DNA from: Allopusillimonas soli
GTDB taxonomy: Bacteria > Pseudomonadota > Gammaproteobacteria > Burkholderiales > Burkholderiaceae_B
Length of the DNA: 64,000 nt
Assembly: GCF_004153445.1 (NCBI RefSeq)
Contig: NZ_SDQC01000008.1
Location: 1-64,000, forward strand
Reading direction: 5' to 3'
The first letter of the stretch is position 1. Each line of letters starts with the position of its first letter. The notes under the pieces are model-generated. The model did no database searches, was not told the DNA's origin, and saw nothing but the letters and a program-made list of their open reading frames with translations. Of the stretch, positions 42,220 through 50,352 are shown piece after piece. The translations under genes and the position numbers were made by a program.

Positions 42220-42429
42220 TCAGGCTGCCTGGATAGACTTGGCCTGCGGACCCTTCTGGCCCTCTGCCACGACAAAGGTCACACGCTGGTTTTCTTCCAG
42301 CGACTTGAACCCCGTGCCGATGATGTCGCTGTGATGGGCGAACAGGTCTTTGCCGCCATTATCAGGCTTGATGAAGCCGTAGCCCTTTTCGTTGTTGAAC
42401 CACTTTACAATGCCAGTTTCCGTTTGCAT
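42220..42429 (-). CDS. Cold-shock domain protein (CspA family)
   Basis: A 69-residue single OB-fold protein with RNP1 GYGFIKPD and RNP2-like DLFAHHSDI. Such RNA chaperones melt mRNA structure. AAGGGA precedes the ATG at 42429. The upstream leader of more than 100 bases fits the long 5' untranslated regions known for this family, though no thermosensor fold was worked out. Confidence 0.93.
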   Translation of the reverse strand: MQTETGIVKWFNNEKGYGFIKPDNGGKDLFAHHSDIIGTGFKSLEENQRVTFVVAEGQKGPQAKSIQAA

Positions 42430-42615
42430 TTTTACAATCCCTTGAATTGAACACGAGCTGCCGCCCAGAAAATGACCGTCAAGCTGTAGGATTGGAGCAA
42501 AAAAGCACGGAGAGCCTATATGGCCGAAACGCTGGATTTTTGTACTAATCACGAACCTGAAAATCAGGCTGGCATACTATAGCCAAGCTGTCTGCACGTC
42601 AATACACGAAGCAAA

Positions 42616-43218
42616 GTGAAACTTTCACCCCTGCCCCGCGCCTTTTACGACCGGGATACACAACTGGTGGCCCGGGACCTGCTGGGCAAACTACTGGTGC
42701 ATCGCACCACGAACGGCGCCGAACGCATCGGCCGCATTGTCGAGGTGGAGGCCTACCTGGGTCCGCACGACCTGGCCGCCCATACCTCCAAGGGTAATAC
42801 ACCCCGCACGCGCGTCATGTTCGGCCCGCCTGGCCACGCCTACATCTATCTCATTTACGGCATGCATCACTGCATGAACGTCGTCACCGAACCCGACGGT
42901 ACAGGTGCCGCCGTGCTGCTGCGCGCACTGGAGCCAGTATCGGGGCTGGATCCGAATACACGCGGTCCGGGGCGGCTTTGCAAAGCGATGGGCATAGACC
43001 GCTCGCACTACGGCGCCGATCTGTGTGGGCCCGAGCTGTTTCTGACGCGGGATCCACAGCCTCGGCCGCCGCTTGAAATAGCAAACAGCCCGCGTATCGG
43101 CGTGGATTATGCCGGCGAATGGGCAAAATGCCCCCTGCGCTTCTATATTCAGGGCAATGCCTATGTGTCGCGCGTACCGGGGCCAAGCCGCAGACAACAG
43201 AAAAAAAACATGTTATAG
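42616..43218 (+). CDS. DNA-3-methyladenine glycosylase (AAG/MPG family)
   Basis: A 200-residue alkyladenine glycosylase. It has RAFYDRDTQLVARDLLGKLLV at the N terminus, the catalytic glutamate in IVEVEAYLGPHD (about 44), and the substrate-pocket blocks YIYLIYGMHHCMNVVTE and GPGRLCKAMGI. It removes alkylated purines in base-excision repair. It uses a GTG start; no better start lies upstream. Confidence 0.92.
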   Translation: MKLSPLPRAFYDRDTQLVARDLLGKLLVHRTTNGAERIGRIVEVEAYLGPHDLAAHTSKGNTPRTRVMFGPPGHAYIYLIYGMHHCMNVVTEPDGTGAAVLLRALEPVSGLDPNTRGPGRLCKAMGIDRSHYGADLCGPELFLTRDPQPRPPLEIANSPRIGVDYAGEWAKCPLRFYIQGNAYVSRVPGPSRRQQKKNML

Positions 43219-43231
43219 TTACGCCTCTTTT

Positions 43232-43308
43232 GCGGCTGTAGCTCAGTTGGATAGAGTACTTGGCTACGAACCAAGGGGTCGTGGGTTCGAATCCTGCCAG
43301 CCGCGCCA
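43232..43308 (+). tRNA. tRNA-Arg(ACG), prophage attachment site
   Basis: A 77-nucleotide cloverleaf. The acceptor GCGGCTG pairs with CAGCCGC, the D loop is AGCTCAGTTGGATAGAGT, the anticodon loop CTACGAA carries ACG, the T loop is GGTTCGAATCC, and CCA is encoded. The integrase gene lies 220 bases downstream pointing at it, so the 3' end of this tRNA is the likely attB/attL core. Confidence 0.95.
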
Positions 43309-43314
43309 GAATAC

Positions 43315-43340
43315 GGGCGTCCCGAGAGGGGCGCCCTTTT
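43315..43340 (+). terminator. Terminator after tRNA-Arg
   Basis: GGGCGTCCC (43315-43323) pairs with GGGGCGCCC (43328-43336), 9 pairs with one wobble, over GAGA, followed by TTTT. It may belong to the tRNA gene or to the left prophage end. Confidence 0.8.
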
Positions 43341-43527
43341 GGTTTGTGCTATAGAAACGGCTTTGTACTATAGAAAATCGACTTATACCAACGGGAACGC
43401 CCGGAAAAACCGGCCACCTGTGATCGGGGGCGACACCAAAAGTAGCGGATATCTTGCAATTATTGCGCACGCCGCGCACTGCCTGGCGCAGCCCCCGCTT
43501 CGATCTGTCTTTACGATGCTGCTCCCA

Positions 43528-44652
43528 TTACGCTATACCCTTCAGTGGTGTGACTTCTTCCGGCCGCCGCCGATAAATTGCCTCTGTCGTGCGGGCGTCA
43601 GCGTGAGCCAGCAGCGCCCGGGCGTGCTCCAGCGTCTTGGCGTCCGATGCGCACTTGGCGCGCAAGTCGTGTTCCGTGAACGACTCCGACACCTTGGTTT
43701 CGGCCAAAACGCGCGCCATAAACCGCTGCCACATGCTATCCCAGCCGCTGGCCTTACCGTCTTCCTCATTGATGTACCCTTCGCCGAATCTGTTACAAAA
43801 TAAGAACGAAGACAACGCCGGCCTGACGAATAGCGCCATTTGATACGCCGCGCGTAGTTCGGGCGTCCATTTGTACACGGTGCGCTTGCCGCTACTTTCT
43901 GCGGTCTTGTGCCGCTGCACGTGAATGCCGTCGTCCTTGATATGCTTGCCCTGCTCCAAGCGCAACAGGTCGGAACGGGCCATACCGGTCATCAGCTTGA
44001 TACGAATGTACGCCTGGATGGCCAGCACACTGCCCTTCTTGCGGCGCGACGCCATAGCCAGGACCTCGACCACTTCCCAGTCTTCAATATAGCGGTCGCG
44101 GTGGCCCGCGCCTTCCAGTTCTAGCTCACCTTTGAATGGGTGTTGGTCTATGTACCCCCAAGCAACCGCCTTGGTGAAGGCGTGCGACAGCAGCTCCTTC
44201 TCCCGTAGCGCGGTGGTGGGACCGCCGGTAATCTTCTTGCGTTCCTTGCCGGTTTTTTCGTCCGTGATGATTTCGGTTTTCTTTTTGCTGCGTTGGTCCA
44301 CGTACCGATACACCAGCACCGGTTTCATGGACGTCAGCGCCATGCAGCCGAACACCTTGCGAAGTTGGCGTATCCAAATGGCTTGTTGCTCATGCGTGCT
44401 GACGGCCTTGGTTGGCACGACTTCCAGTGCGTACCGGTCCAGCAGGTCGCCGATGGTGCGCACACCAATCTGGTTGTCCAGGCGGGCGGCCCATGTCTTG
44501 TACGCCTCAGGTAGCGTTTTGCCCAAACGAAAGGTTTTCCTTCCGTCCCATTGAGCTTCCCGCCCCGGCGGAACTTGGTAGTAGTACGCCTTGTGGGTGT
44601 ACCGCCAGCGGTCAGGCAAACCTCGATTTTCTGAGTTCCGCTTTCTTATCAT
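43528..44652 (-). CDS. int: Phage tyrosine recombinase (integrase)
   Basis: A 374-residue tyrosine integrase. The N-terminal arm-binding and core-binding regions cover residues about 1-190. The catalytic domain has the first arginine in LMTGMARSDLLRLEQG, the HxxR box in FTEHDLRAKCASDA, a histidine in LLAHADARTTEAIY, and the nucleophile tyrosine in that same block (IYRRR). It integrates and excises the phage at the tRNA. ATG at 44652 follows GGAG by six bases and overlaps the DUF4224 gene. Confidence 0.94.
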   Translation of the reverse strand: MIRKRNSENRGLPDRWRYTHKAYYYQVPPGREAQWDGRKTFRLGKTLPEAYKTWAARLDNQIGVRTIGDLLDRYALEVVPTKAVSTHEQQAIWIRQLRKVFGCMALTSMKPVLVYRYVDQRSKKKTEIITDEKTGKERKKITGGPTTALREKELLSHAFTKAVAWGYIDQHPFKGELELEGAGHRDRYIEDWEVVEVLAMASRRKKGSVLAIQAYIRIKLMTGMARSDLLRLEQGKHIKDDGIHVQRHKTAESSGKRTVYKWTPELRAAYQMALFVRPALSSFLFCNRFGEGYINEEDGKASGWDSMWQRFMARVLAETKVSESFTEHDLRAKCASDAKTLEHARALLAHADARTTEAIYRRRPEEVTPLKGIA

Positions 44653-44873
44653 ATTGCGCTCCAATCCGGCTCGACCTCTTTTGGTCTGCGCGCTGATCCA
44701 TGCAAAACACCGAACACTTGGCGCACATGCTCACGGAGTACCGCTACCGTATTATCCGCCCGAACCCTGTGTTCGATTCCCATAAATCGCAGCGCCCGTA
44801 TTTGCGCATCAGAGCGGCTTCGTCGCGTGAGGTTTTTAACTTCCTCGGGACTTAGAAATATATCTTCGTTCAT
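44649..44873 (-). CDS. DUF4224 protein, probable excisionase
   Basis: A 74-residue protein beginning MNEDIFLSPEEVKNLTRRSR. It has the FLSPEEV, AQIRALRFMGI and VRADNTVAVLR blocks of DUF4224, small proteins found directly before phage integrases and regarded as recombination directionality factors. Its stop overlaps the integrase start by four bases. Confidence 0.78.
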   Translation of the reverse strand: MNEDIFLSPEEVKNLTRRSRSDAQIRALRFMGIEHRVRADNTVAVLREHVRQVFGVLHGSARRPKEVEPDWSAI

Positions 44874-45190
44874 AACGTGACTTTCTCCAACTGGCGGGCC
44901 GCCTCCATCATCATCTCCACCCGCCGCTCCAAACCTCGCACCCGATTGCCCAGGATGCCGGTAGGCGTATGGGTGCAGATATCCATGCCCGATGCCAGAT
45001 GCACCAGTTCATGCAGCAGACCATCATCGGCCACGGCCTCTTGCGCACCGTCTCCGATCAGGTGATAGCAGAGCATGGCCCCGTGCAGGCAGCCAAGGTA
45101 ATCGCAGCGGGCCCAGCACTCGTACGGCGATTGTCCCGGTGGCCAGCCGTCGAAATGGTAGGTGTGGCCGCTTTCGGTCACGTATTGCAT
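44870..45190 (-). CDS. Hypothetical phage protein
   Basis: A 106-residue protein of unknown family with an aromatic- and cysteine-rich N terminus (YHFDGWPPGQSPYECWARCDY) and a helical C terminus. GGGAG precedes the start. Its last bases overlap the DUF4224 start, as elsewhere in this operon. An HELVHLASG block resembles a HExxH-like site, but HELVH (HExxH) in so small a protein may be chance; no third ligand is evident. Confidence 0.6.
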   Translation of the reverse strand: MQYVTESGHTYHFDGWPPGQSPYECWARCDYLGCLHGAMLCYHLIGDGAQEAVADDGLLHELVHLASGMDICTHTPTGILGNRVRGLERRVEMMMEAARQLEKVTL

Positions 45191-45354
45191 TTGCCACTCC
45201 CTGTCCTGTAAATCTCCACAAGCTCGTACACAGTCACCGGCTTGGTCTGCTCGCGTTCATGGGCAATTTTCATGATGGCTTCCAGCACTGACTCGCGCTC
45301 ACCGACGCATGTGGCCACGGTTGTATGCTCTTGATGTATTACCATGGTGGTCAT
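45178..45354 (-). CDS. Small hypothetical phage protein (58 residues)
   Basis: A 58-residue frame between the Ea22-like gene and the 106-residue gene, overlapping both (ATGA at its start, 13 bases at its end). AAGGA lies six bases before the ATG. It reads MTTMVIHQEHTTVATC and continues as a predicted helix (ESVLEAIMKIAHEREQ). No family is recognised. Overlaps and ribosome site make it likely real. Confidence 0.6.
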   Translation of the reverse strand: MTTMVIHQEHTTVATCVGERESVLEAIMKIAHEREQTKPVTVYELVEIYRTGSGKCNT

Positions 45355-46700
45355 GATGGGTCCTTGGTGGGCTGGTAGCGGGCGAGCATGGCCTCTACCT
45401 CAAGGATGCATTCGCTCTTGGTGAGGCTGTACGGGTTGCTGTTCAGCCGGCGGATAACGTCAAGCAGCGCCTCTCGTCGGGCCTCGTCCGGAGCGCTGGG
45501 CTGGGCGGTAACGGGGGCGGCGTAGAGCGGAACAATCGCTGGTCGCTTTGCGTCGAGCTTTGCGAGCGACATTACCTTGCTCACGTACTTTTCAGCAGCT
45601 TCATGGGTTTCAAACATGTACAGGCCGGCGCGTATTGGCGCGACACCGACATTATCGGCGTCCCATGTAACCCACCAACATACCGGCTCCGCATCACTCT
45701 CCACCTTCACCGGCTCAGCTGGCATGAATGCGCCCGGCCACGTTGCATGCAGACGCTGGGCAATTTCTTCCAGCGAGTATTTCTTATCGGGCCAGTTGTC
45801 GGAGATGTAGTCTGCAAGCCTATCCAGATTCAGCTTTTCATCTTCCGGCTCGGCGGGTTGTGGTGCGTTCCGATAGAGTGGGAAGAATCTCGTGTCGTGC
45901 GGGTCGCTAAAAACAATGTCGTAGCAACGTCCGTCAGCGTGCGCTTCGGCTCCTGGGCGCGGACGATACCAAAGGAAAGGCTTGGCGGGTTGTGGGGCTG
46001 CACTGATGGGCTGACCCAAACTCCAGAGGAACATGCAGAAATTGGCTACGTCGCGGGGGTCACCCTTCTCGACGTGGGCGCGCAACATTGTGGACAAGTC
46101 CTTTGGGTCACACTCATGCCAACCATGCCGACCTTTGGCGCGGGCCTGAGCAAGTTTTTCTTTCATAGCTGCCGCGAAGTGGTCGACCGCATCGTCGTCG
46201 GTGTGTGCGTTCGTCACCGGCTCGGTGGGTTGTGCGTCAACGGGGGTGCGATAAACCGGCACATCGAAACCGTATTTTGCGGCCGCTTCTGGCGTACCCT
46301 TGGCGTGCAGCATCATGGAGTCAGTACGTTCATTCAAGGGAGAATCGCTGCCTGGGTGCCCCAATTTGCGGAGTTGATCGCTACGTAGCCATGCCACCGG
46401 CTCGGCGGGTTGTGGGGCAAAATCTGTCCACCAGTCGAATGCCGAAAGCAAGTCATGTGCGGTGAGCAGGTACTTATCATCATCACTCGCTTCGTCTCCA
46501 CCTGTCATGCTGATGAAATGAGTGTCGATAAAGTCTCGAATTTCTTTGGCGTTTCTTGGCCACGCCACCGGCTCACTCCGCCCCTTGCGATCATGCTCGA
46601 TGGCGGCTTCCAGATCCTTGGCGAGTGACACGTTCTGCCCGGTCGCTTTCAGTGCCGCAAGGACTTCGGGCATCAGCCTCATAATGTTGTGAGTGTTCAT
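45351..46700 (-). CDS. Ea22-like modular phage protein with recurring PxEPVAW linkers
   Basis: A 449-residue protein built of short unrelated modules joined by recurrent linkers such as PQPAEPVAWL, DAQPTEPVTN, PQPAKPFLWY and YRNAPQPAEP. The DNA of these linkers repeats too (near 45850, 45985, 46220 and 46400). This layout is typical of the variable Ea22-like or DUF551-adjacent proteins of lambdoid and Bordetella phages, of unknown function. The repeats would let modules be swapped by recombination. Confidence 0.65.
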   Translation of the reverse strand: MNTHNIMRLMPEVLAALKATGQNVSLAKDLEAAIEHDRKGRSEPVAWPRNAKEIRDFIDTHFISMTGGDEASDDDKYLLTAHDLLSAFDWWTDFAPQPAEPVAWLRSDQLRKLGHPGSDSPLNERTDSMMLHAKGTPEAAAKYGFDVPVYRTPVDAQPTEPVTNAHTDDDAVDHFAAAMKEKLAQARAKGRHGWHECDPKDLSTMLRAHVEKGDPRDVANFCMFLWSLGQPISAAPQPAKPFLWYRPRPGAEAHADGRCYDIVFSDPHDTRFFPLYRNAPQPAEPEDEKLNLDRLADYISDNWPDKKYSLEEIAQRLHATWPGAFMPAEPVKVESDAEPVCWWVTWDADNVGVAPIRAGLYMFETHEAAEKYVSKVMSLAKLDAKRPAIVPLYAAPVTAQPSAPDEARREALLDVIRRLNSNPYSLTKSECILEVEAMLARYQPTKDPS

Positions 46701-47023
46701 TTCCTTTCCCCCTCAATGCGGCGGCGGGCGTGGGCCATCACTGAGTCAAACGCAGCGCGCCGATTGTCCAGAAAGAATCCGGTTGTGTCGAAAACAGCAT
46801 CCTTGTAGGCCAGCACAAGGCGCTCATGCTCCTTCAGCCACTCATCCGCAGGCATGGCGCTCTGCACCGGCGCAAGCTGGACGGCTACGTGCGGGGCATC
46901 GTTCGGCCAGCAGTTGTCATATTCGTCGACAAGGTTTTTGGCGTCAGCTTCGTTTTGACATAGGGTTGCCATCCCTCGGCGGCCTACTACATACCAGCGG
47001 GACGGAATGTTATTGGTTGTCAT
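46697..47023 (-). CDS. Hypothetical phage protein
   Basis: A 108-residue protein. Its C-terminal region (EWLKEHERLVLAYKDAVFDT, then RRAAFDSVMAHARRRIEGE) resembles the C-terminal modules of Ea22-like phage proteins. GGAG seven bases before the ATG at 47023 decides the start. It overlaps its neighbours at both ends by ATGA-type junctions. Confidence 0.6.
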   Translation of the reverse strand: MTTNNIPSRWYVVGRRGMATLCQNEADAKNLVDEYDNCWPNDAPHVAVQLAPVQSAMPADEWLKEHERLVLAYKDAVFDTTGFFLDNRRAAFDSVMAHARRRIEGERK

Positions 47024-47166
47024 AGACTGTCTCCAAGGCATTCGGGGCACGGCAATAAGTAATCGCACCAAGGGTCACGACCGTCGCCGTGACAGCGCGG
47101 GCATACTGGCTCGTCGTCGTAGCCGTCGTCATCAAGATCGTCCGGCACGGCATTATTGGTTGTCAT
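47020..47166 (-). CDS. Small double-CxxC zinc-finger protein (48 residues)
   Basis: A 48-residue acidic protein ending CPRCHGDGRDPWCDYLLPC and CPECLGDSL. The two CxxC knuckles, one in CxxCxGxG form, resemble half of a DnaJ-type zinc centre. AAGGA lies seven bases before the start, and its stop overlaps the next ATG. Its role is unknown; such proteins are common in phage early operons. Confidence 0.65.
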   Translation of the reverse strand: MTTNNAVPDDLDDDGYDDEPVCPRCHGDGRDPWCDYLLPCPECLGDSL

Positions 47167-47501
47167 GATTCAATCCTTTTTAATAGCTCACTAACCCGAT
47201 CTTTATTGCGGGGCTCGTCCAACAGTTCGGCGGCTTGTTTTGCCTGCTGTCCGAGCCGATGCAAATCTTCCGGCACGCCATCTTCTCCATGCGCCGCCAT
47301 CATCCGCTCTCGGTGCTGAAAAATGCCTAACGCGAGCGCAGCCAGCGCAATGGCAAACTCCCGTGCCCGTCGGTTTTCGCGCTGTAGTTCACGATCAAGC
47401 AGGAATACGTCCGACTTCATGCGCTCGACCTCATCCTCGGAAGGCGGGCAGTTGCACATCTTGGGCCAGTGCCGCCAGCAAACGTCCGTGAAGACGCTCA
47501 T
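47163..47501 (-). CDS. Hypothetical coiled-coil phage protein
   Basis: A 112-residue mostly helical, charged protein (EDEVERMKSDVFLLDRELQRENRRAREF, split by motif), likely a coiled coil at residues 22-60. It has an N-terminal CNCPP motif. AGGAG five bases before the ATG supports the start. Overlapping junctions place it in the leftward operon. No family is recognised. Confidence 0.6.
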   Translation of the reverse strand: MSVFTDVCWRHWPKMCNCPPSEDEVERMKSDVFLLDRELQRENRRAREFAIALAALALGIFQHRERMMAAHGEDGVPEDLHRLGQQAKQAAELLDEPRNKDRVSELLKRIES

Positions 47502-47746
47502 GATTGCTCCTGTGAAAGGGCGGCATCAGCTAAATCTAGAATCGCAGCTACGGTGCGCGTTTCCCCGTGTATGGTTATGTCTCCGGCCTCACGGATTGGC
47601 TCTGCCATTCGGCAAGCGGCCTGTAATGTGGCGGCATTCCACTGCAAAGCCTCCCGCAACCTCGCAATCTCCACATCCCTCGGGTCAGGCCCGCGCAGTG
47701 CTTCCATTCCCCGGTTGCGCTCGGGGTCGTTGTGGTCGTGGGTCAT
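47498..47746 (-). CDS. Hypothetical phage protein
   Basis: An 82-residue acidic, helical protein (DPRDVEIARLREALQWNAATL, then RTVAAILDLADAALSQ). Its start shares bases with the stop of the upstream 35-residue membrane peptide, and its stop overlaps the next gene. The family is unknown. Confidence 0.58.
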   Translation of the reverse strand: MTHDHNDPERNRGMEALRGPDPRDVEIARLREALQWNAATLQAACRMAEPIREAGDITIHGETRTVAAILDLADAALSQEQS

Positions 47747-47853
47747 CAGTAATGCCTCTCATTTTCCTGACGTTCATAGCCTTTGGCCATGCACCACAAC
47801 ACAAGAGCAAGCGCAATCAGAACTGTGGCAAGAGCAATGAGGATCGCTGTCAT
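47746..47853 (-). CDS. 35-residue single-span membrane peptide
   Basis: A 35-residue frame. Residues 2-22 form one long hydrophobic helix (TAILIALATVLIALALVLW), followed by a charged tail ending ENERHY. Its ATGA start overlaps the secreted-protein gene and its stop overlaps the next start. It could be a small membrane modulator. The genes for lysis are not near, so a holin role is unsupported. Confidence 0.55.
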   Translation of the reverse strand: MTAILIALATVLIALALVLWCMAKGYERQENERHY

Positions 47854-48380
47854 GGCTCTATCCTCGCTGTGAAGGTTGTGGCGCTCATGCTCTGCGCCAA
47901 CTGCTCGGGGGCGGCGATATAGCTGCACACGCCTTGATGGCGCAGAGCGGCGCCCACTGTTTCGTTCAAACTGCAGAGCGTATCGATGGCAGCCTGCTGC
48001 AATTTGGCCGATAGCGCTGGATTGACTGCATAGACGGTGGAGGCGGCTTGCATGGTGCGCTCGAACCCGCGCAGGATCGCGCACTGTTCGTCGCGCACAG
48101 GCGTGGCGCCCTGAACGCCAACACCGATAATCGAAACACCACCGCCGGCGGACACCATGCAGTTATCCGATGAAAAGCTGCCGAATAGCCCGAGGCTGCC
48201 CATCTGCGGCGCGGATTTAATTGTTTGCGTCCCGGATCCGCTGGACTGAAACGTGATGTTTTGTGCGTTGCCTGCGTTCTGGGCAGCGGCGTTCGCCACC
48301 GATTCAGTTTTACTGGTGGCGGTTTGCGCCTGTGCCGCGCTCGCTGCTACGATGGCCGTAGCAATAAAGAGTGCTCGCAT
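47850..48380 (-). CDS. Secreted hypothetical protein of the DGR-proximal operon
   Basis: A 176-residue protein with a clear Sec signal peptide (MRALFIATAIVAASAAQAQ, cut near residue 19), a serine/glycine-rich N-terminal half, and four cysteines in the C-terminal half (about 74, 100, 136 and 151) that could form disulfides. The family is unknown. Together with the next gene it is one of two exported proteins encoded just downstream of the reverse transcriptase. Confidence 0.65.
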   Translation of the reverse strand: MRALFIATAIVAASAAQAQTATSKTESVANAAAQNAGNAQNITFQSSGSGTQTIKSAPQMGSLGLFGSFSSDNCMVSAGGGVSIIGVGVQGATPVRDEQCAILRGFERTMQAASTVYAVNPALSAKLQQAAIDTLCSLNETVGAALRHQGVCSYIAAPEQLAQSMSATTFTARIEP

Positions 48381-48430
48381 AGTGTCTCCTTTGTTGTCAG
48401 GGCCGGGAAGTGAGGTCCCGGCCCGCCTGA

Positions 48431-48928
48431 TTAAAGACCCGCTACGCCCGCGATGCCGCCCACGGCGAGAAACCCGCCGATCTGCCCGACCTCAAAACTG
48501 GCTTTGCCCTTGGCGCTATTGATGCTCTGCGCTTGAGCGATGGAGCCGTTCTGGATCAGGCCATCAGCATTGAGCGCGGCCTGATCGGTGACGCCAACCG
48601 TGGCGATGTTGGCGTACTGACTGGTCGAGGTGCCGACCGTTGCCGTGGTGGGCGTGACGATGCCGCCGATTGTCGCCAGGCCGCCGGAGTTGGCCACTGA
48701 CGACTGGAAGCTATAACCAGTGCCGGCCACTTGGCCAACGGCCACGGCAGCGCCTTCGGTTGCTGATTTAGCGGTGCCAGATGCATCGGCGGTCCAACCC
48801 TGCGTCACGCCGCCAACAGCGATACCGCCGGCAACACCGCCGCCGTTATTACTGTTGTGGCCATTTCCGTGCGCGAACGCGAAAGGCGTTAGAAAAGCGA
48901 AAACTACTGTTGCAATGAGAGACTTCAT
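48431..48928 (-). CDS. Secreted glycine/alanine-rich hypothetical protein
   Basis: A 165-residue protein with a signal peptide (MKSLIATVVFAFLTPFAFA). The mature part is rich in G, A, V, S and T, with repeated GGIA/VGGV-like segments and no cysteine. This composition suggests a beta-rich surface or fibre-like protein. The family is not recognised. It lies 48 bases after the reverse transcriptase gene and 50 before the next secreted protein. Confidence 0.65.
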   Translation of the reverse strand: MKSLIATVVFAFLTPFAFAHGNGHNSNNGGGVAGGIAVGGVTQGWTADASGTAKSATEGAAVAVGQVAGTGYSFQSSVANSGGLATIGGIVTPTTATVGTSTSQYANIATVGVTDQAALNADGLIQNGSIAQAQSINSAKGKASFEVGQIGGFLAVGGIAGVAGL

Positions 48929-48976
48929 TTAATGCTCCTGTTGAGTGCGTGCCTGTGTCCGACAGGCGGCGGTAAA

Positions 48977-50098
48977 TCATGCGAGGTCTTCCCTGCTTTG
49001 GGCGGGATGGCCGCGCTTGTACGCCTTAGTGAAATGAGTTGCCACGCAGTGCCCGCGCCGGCGCGCTGCATTGGCTATCCGCGCGCGGTCGTTTCGTGCG
49101 CTGGCGTGGCGCATCAGACCCATATAGCTGTTGGCGGTGGCGAGCGTCTGCTCGGGCGGTACTGTCTCCATCCGGGCCAGAGCCGTGCGCACTGAGCGGC
49201 GGCGCACTTCCCGGCGCCATGGCTTGATGACGTAGCCTGCGAAATCCACGCCGCGAGCAATGGGTTGAATGACGGTTTTGCGTGGGTTGAGCGCCAAGCC
49301 CAGTCCGGGAAGATGTCGCTCGATGCTGTCCAGCGCGCCAAGCAGCCAGCCTGGAGACTCGCTCAGAAGCACGATATCGTCCACGTACCTAACGTAATGC
49401 CGTGCGCGCACATGGTGCTTCACATGCTGGTCGAGGCTGTCCAGCAGCACATTGGCGAAAAACTGACTGGATAGGTTGCCGATGGGCAGCCCGTGATACT
49501 CGGGCGCCTCCATGAGTCGCTTGTGGCGCGGGACAGTCTTGAGCAGAGCCTTCGAGCCACGGACCTCCACGTTCTCACGCGGATCGTGAAACAGGATGAG
49601 CGCAGCCAGGTTGCGCCACCAATCCTCGGGTATCAGCTCGGCCAGCCTGAACCACACCAGGCGCTTATCGATACTAACGAAGAAATTGGCCAGGTCCGCC
49701 TTGAGAAAATAGCCGGCACGACTCCAGTTTTGCGTCTGACTGCGGATCTTCGCTTCCAGGCGCTTAGCGGCGTAGAGTGTGCCTCTGCCTGGAATGCACG
49801 CGCAGCTATCGGCAATGAAGCGGGCCTGAAACCGGGCGGCAATACGGTTGTACAGAAGATGATGGACGATTCGGTCCCGAAACTGTGCCGCCCACACCTC
49901 GCGCGGTTTAGGGCGCGTGATGACAAAGCAGATGGATTTTCCAGGCCTGTAGGAGCCGTCCAGCAGCTGCTCATGCAGTGCGGACAGGTTTTGCTCCAGG
50001 CGCTGCTCGAAACGCAACGCGCTATCGGTGGTGCGCTTGTGGCGCCGGCAATCGAAATATGCCTGCACCAATTCTGGGAATGTAGGGCTTGTATCCAT
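48977..50098 (-). CDS. DGR reverse transcriptase
   Basis: A 373-residue reverse transcriptase without a maturase or endonuclease domain. Motif A is FLKADLANFF (Asp135). The DGR-type IGNLSSQ is near residues 206-212, where group II introns read QGxxxSP. The catalytic YVDD is at 238-241 in RYVDDIVLL. In the Bordetella phage BPP-1 system the equivalent Brt, with Avd, copies the template RNA and misincorporates at adenines. Here the gene starts 20 bases after the template repeat, in the BPP-1 order target-avd-TR-RT. Confidence 0.95.
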   Translation of the reverse strand: MDTSPTFPELVQAYFDCRRHKRTTDSALRFEQRLEQNLSALHEQLLDGSYRPGKSICFVITRPKPREVWAAQFRDRIVHHLLYNRIAARFQARFIADSCACIPGRGTLYAAKRLEAKIRSQTQNWSRAGYFLKADLANFFVSIDKRLVWFRLAELIPEDWWRNLAALILFHDPRENVEVRGSKALLKTVPRHKRLMEAPEYHGLPIGNLSSQFFANVLLDSLDQHVKHHVRARHYVRYVDDIVLLSESPGWLLGALDSIERHLPGLGLALNPRKTVIQPIARGVDFAGYVIKPWRREVRRRSVRTALARMETVPPEQTLATANSYMGLMRHASARNDRARIANAARRRGHCVATHFTKAYKRGHPAQSREDLA

Positions 50099-50117
50099 AA
50101 TAAAACACGGTCTGATT

Positions 50118-50217
50118 TGCGGAAGGGACGAACCCGAAACTCGTTGTTCTTGTTCCAGTTGTTGACGTTGCCGTTCTCGAAGTCGATGGCCCAGGCGTTG
50201 TTCTCCGAGTACTGCGA
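50118..50217 (-). repeat. DGR template repeat (TR), 100 bases
   Basis: Read on the minus strand, this non-coding block runs from TCGCAGTACTCGGAG to CCCTTCCGCA. It is dense in AAC codons (nine, including AACAAC pairs), the classic DGR template design in which every A of AAC is mutable. It matches the C-terminal coding ends of both downstream-lying target genes except almost only at adenines. No GC hairpin follows it, unlike the variable repeats. Confidence 0.95.
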
Positions 50218-50352
50218 GGAATCACGCTATTCACATCGCCCGAACGAGGCTGGCGGCTTCATCCGGGTAACTGCGCCGGATCAGCGCAGCCACTGCTGCC
50301 GATATCCGTGATGCGCCTATCGGTGGCCTTGTGAGCCAGCGGCGTGACCAGA

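Noticed and set aside
44870-45190. Metalloprotease based on HELVH
   Set aside because: The protein is too small, no third ligand or fold pattern is visible, and the motif can arise by chance.
48977-50098. Group II intron or retron reverse transcriptase
   Set aside because: There is no maturase/HNH part and no msr/msd-like RNA; the IGxxxSQ motif, Avd, template and variable repeats identify a DGR.
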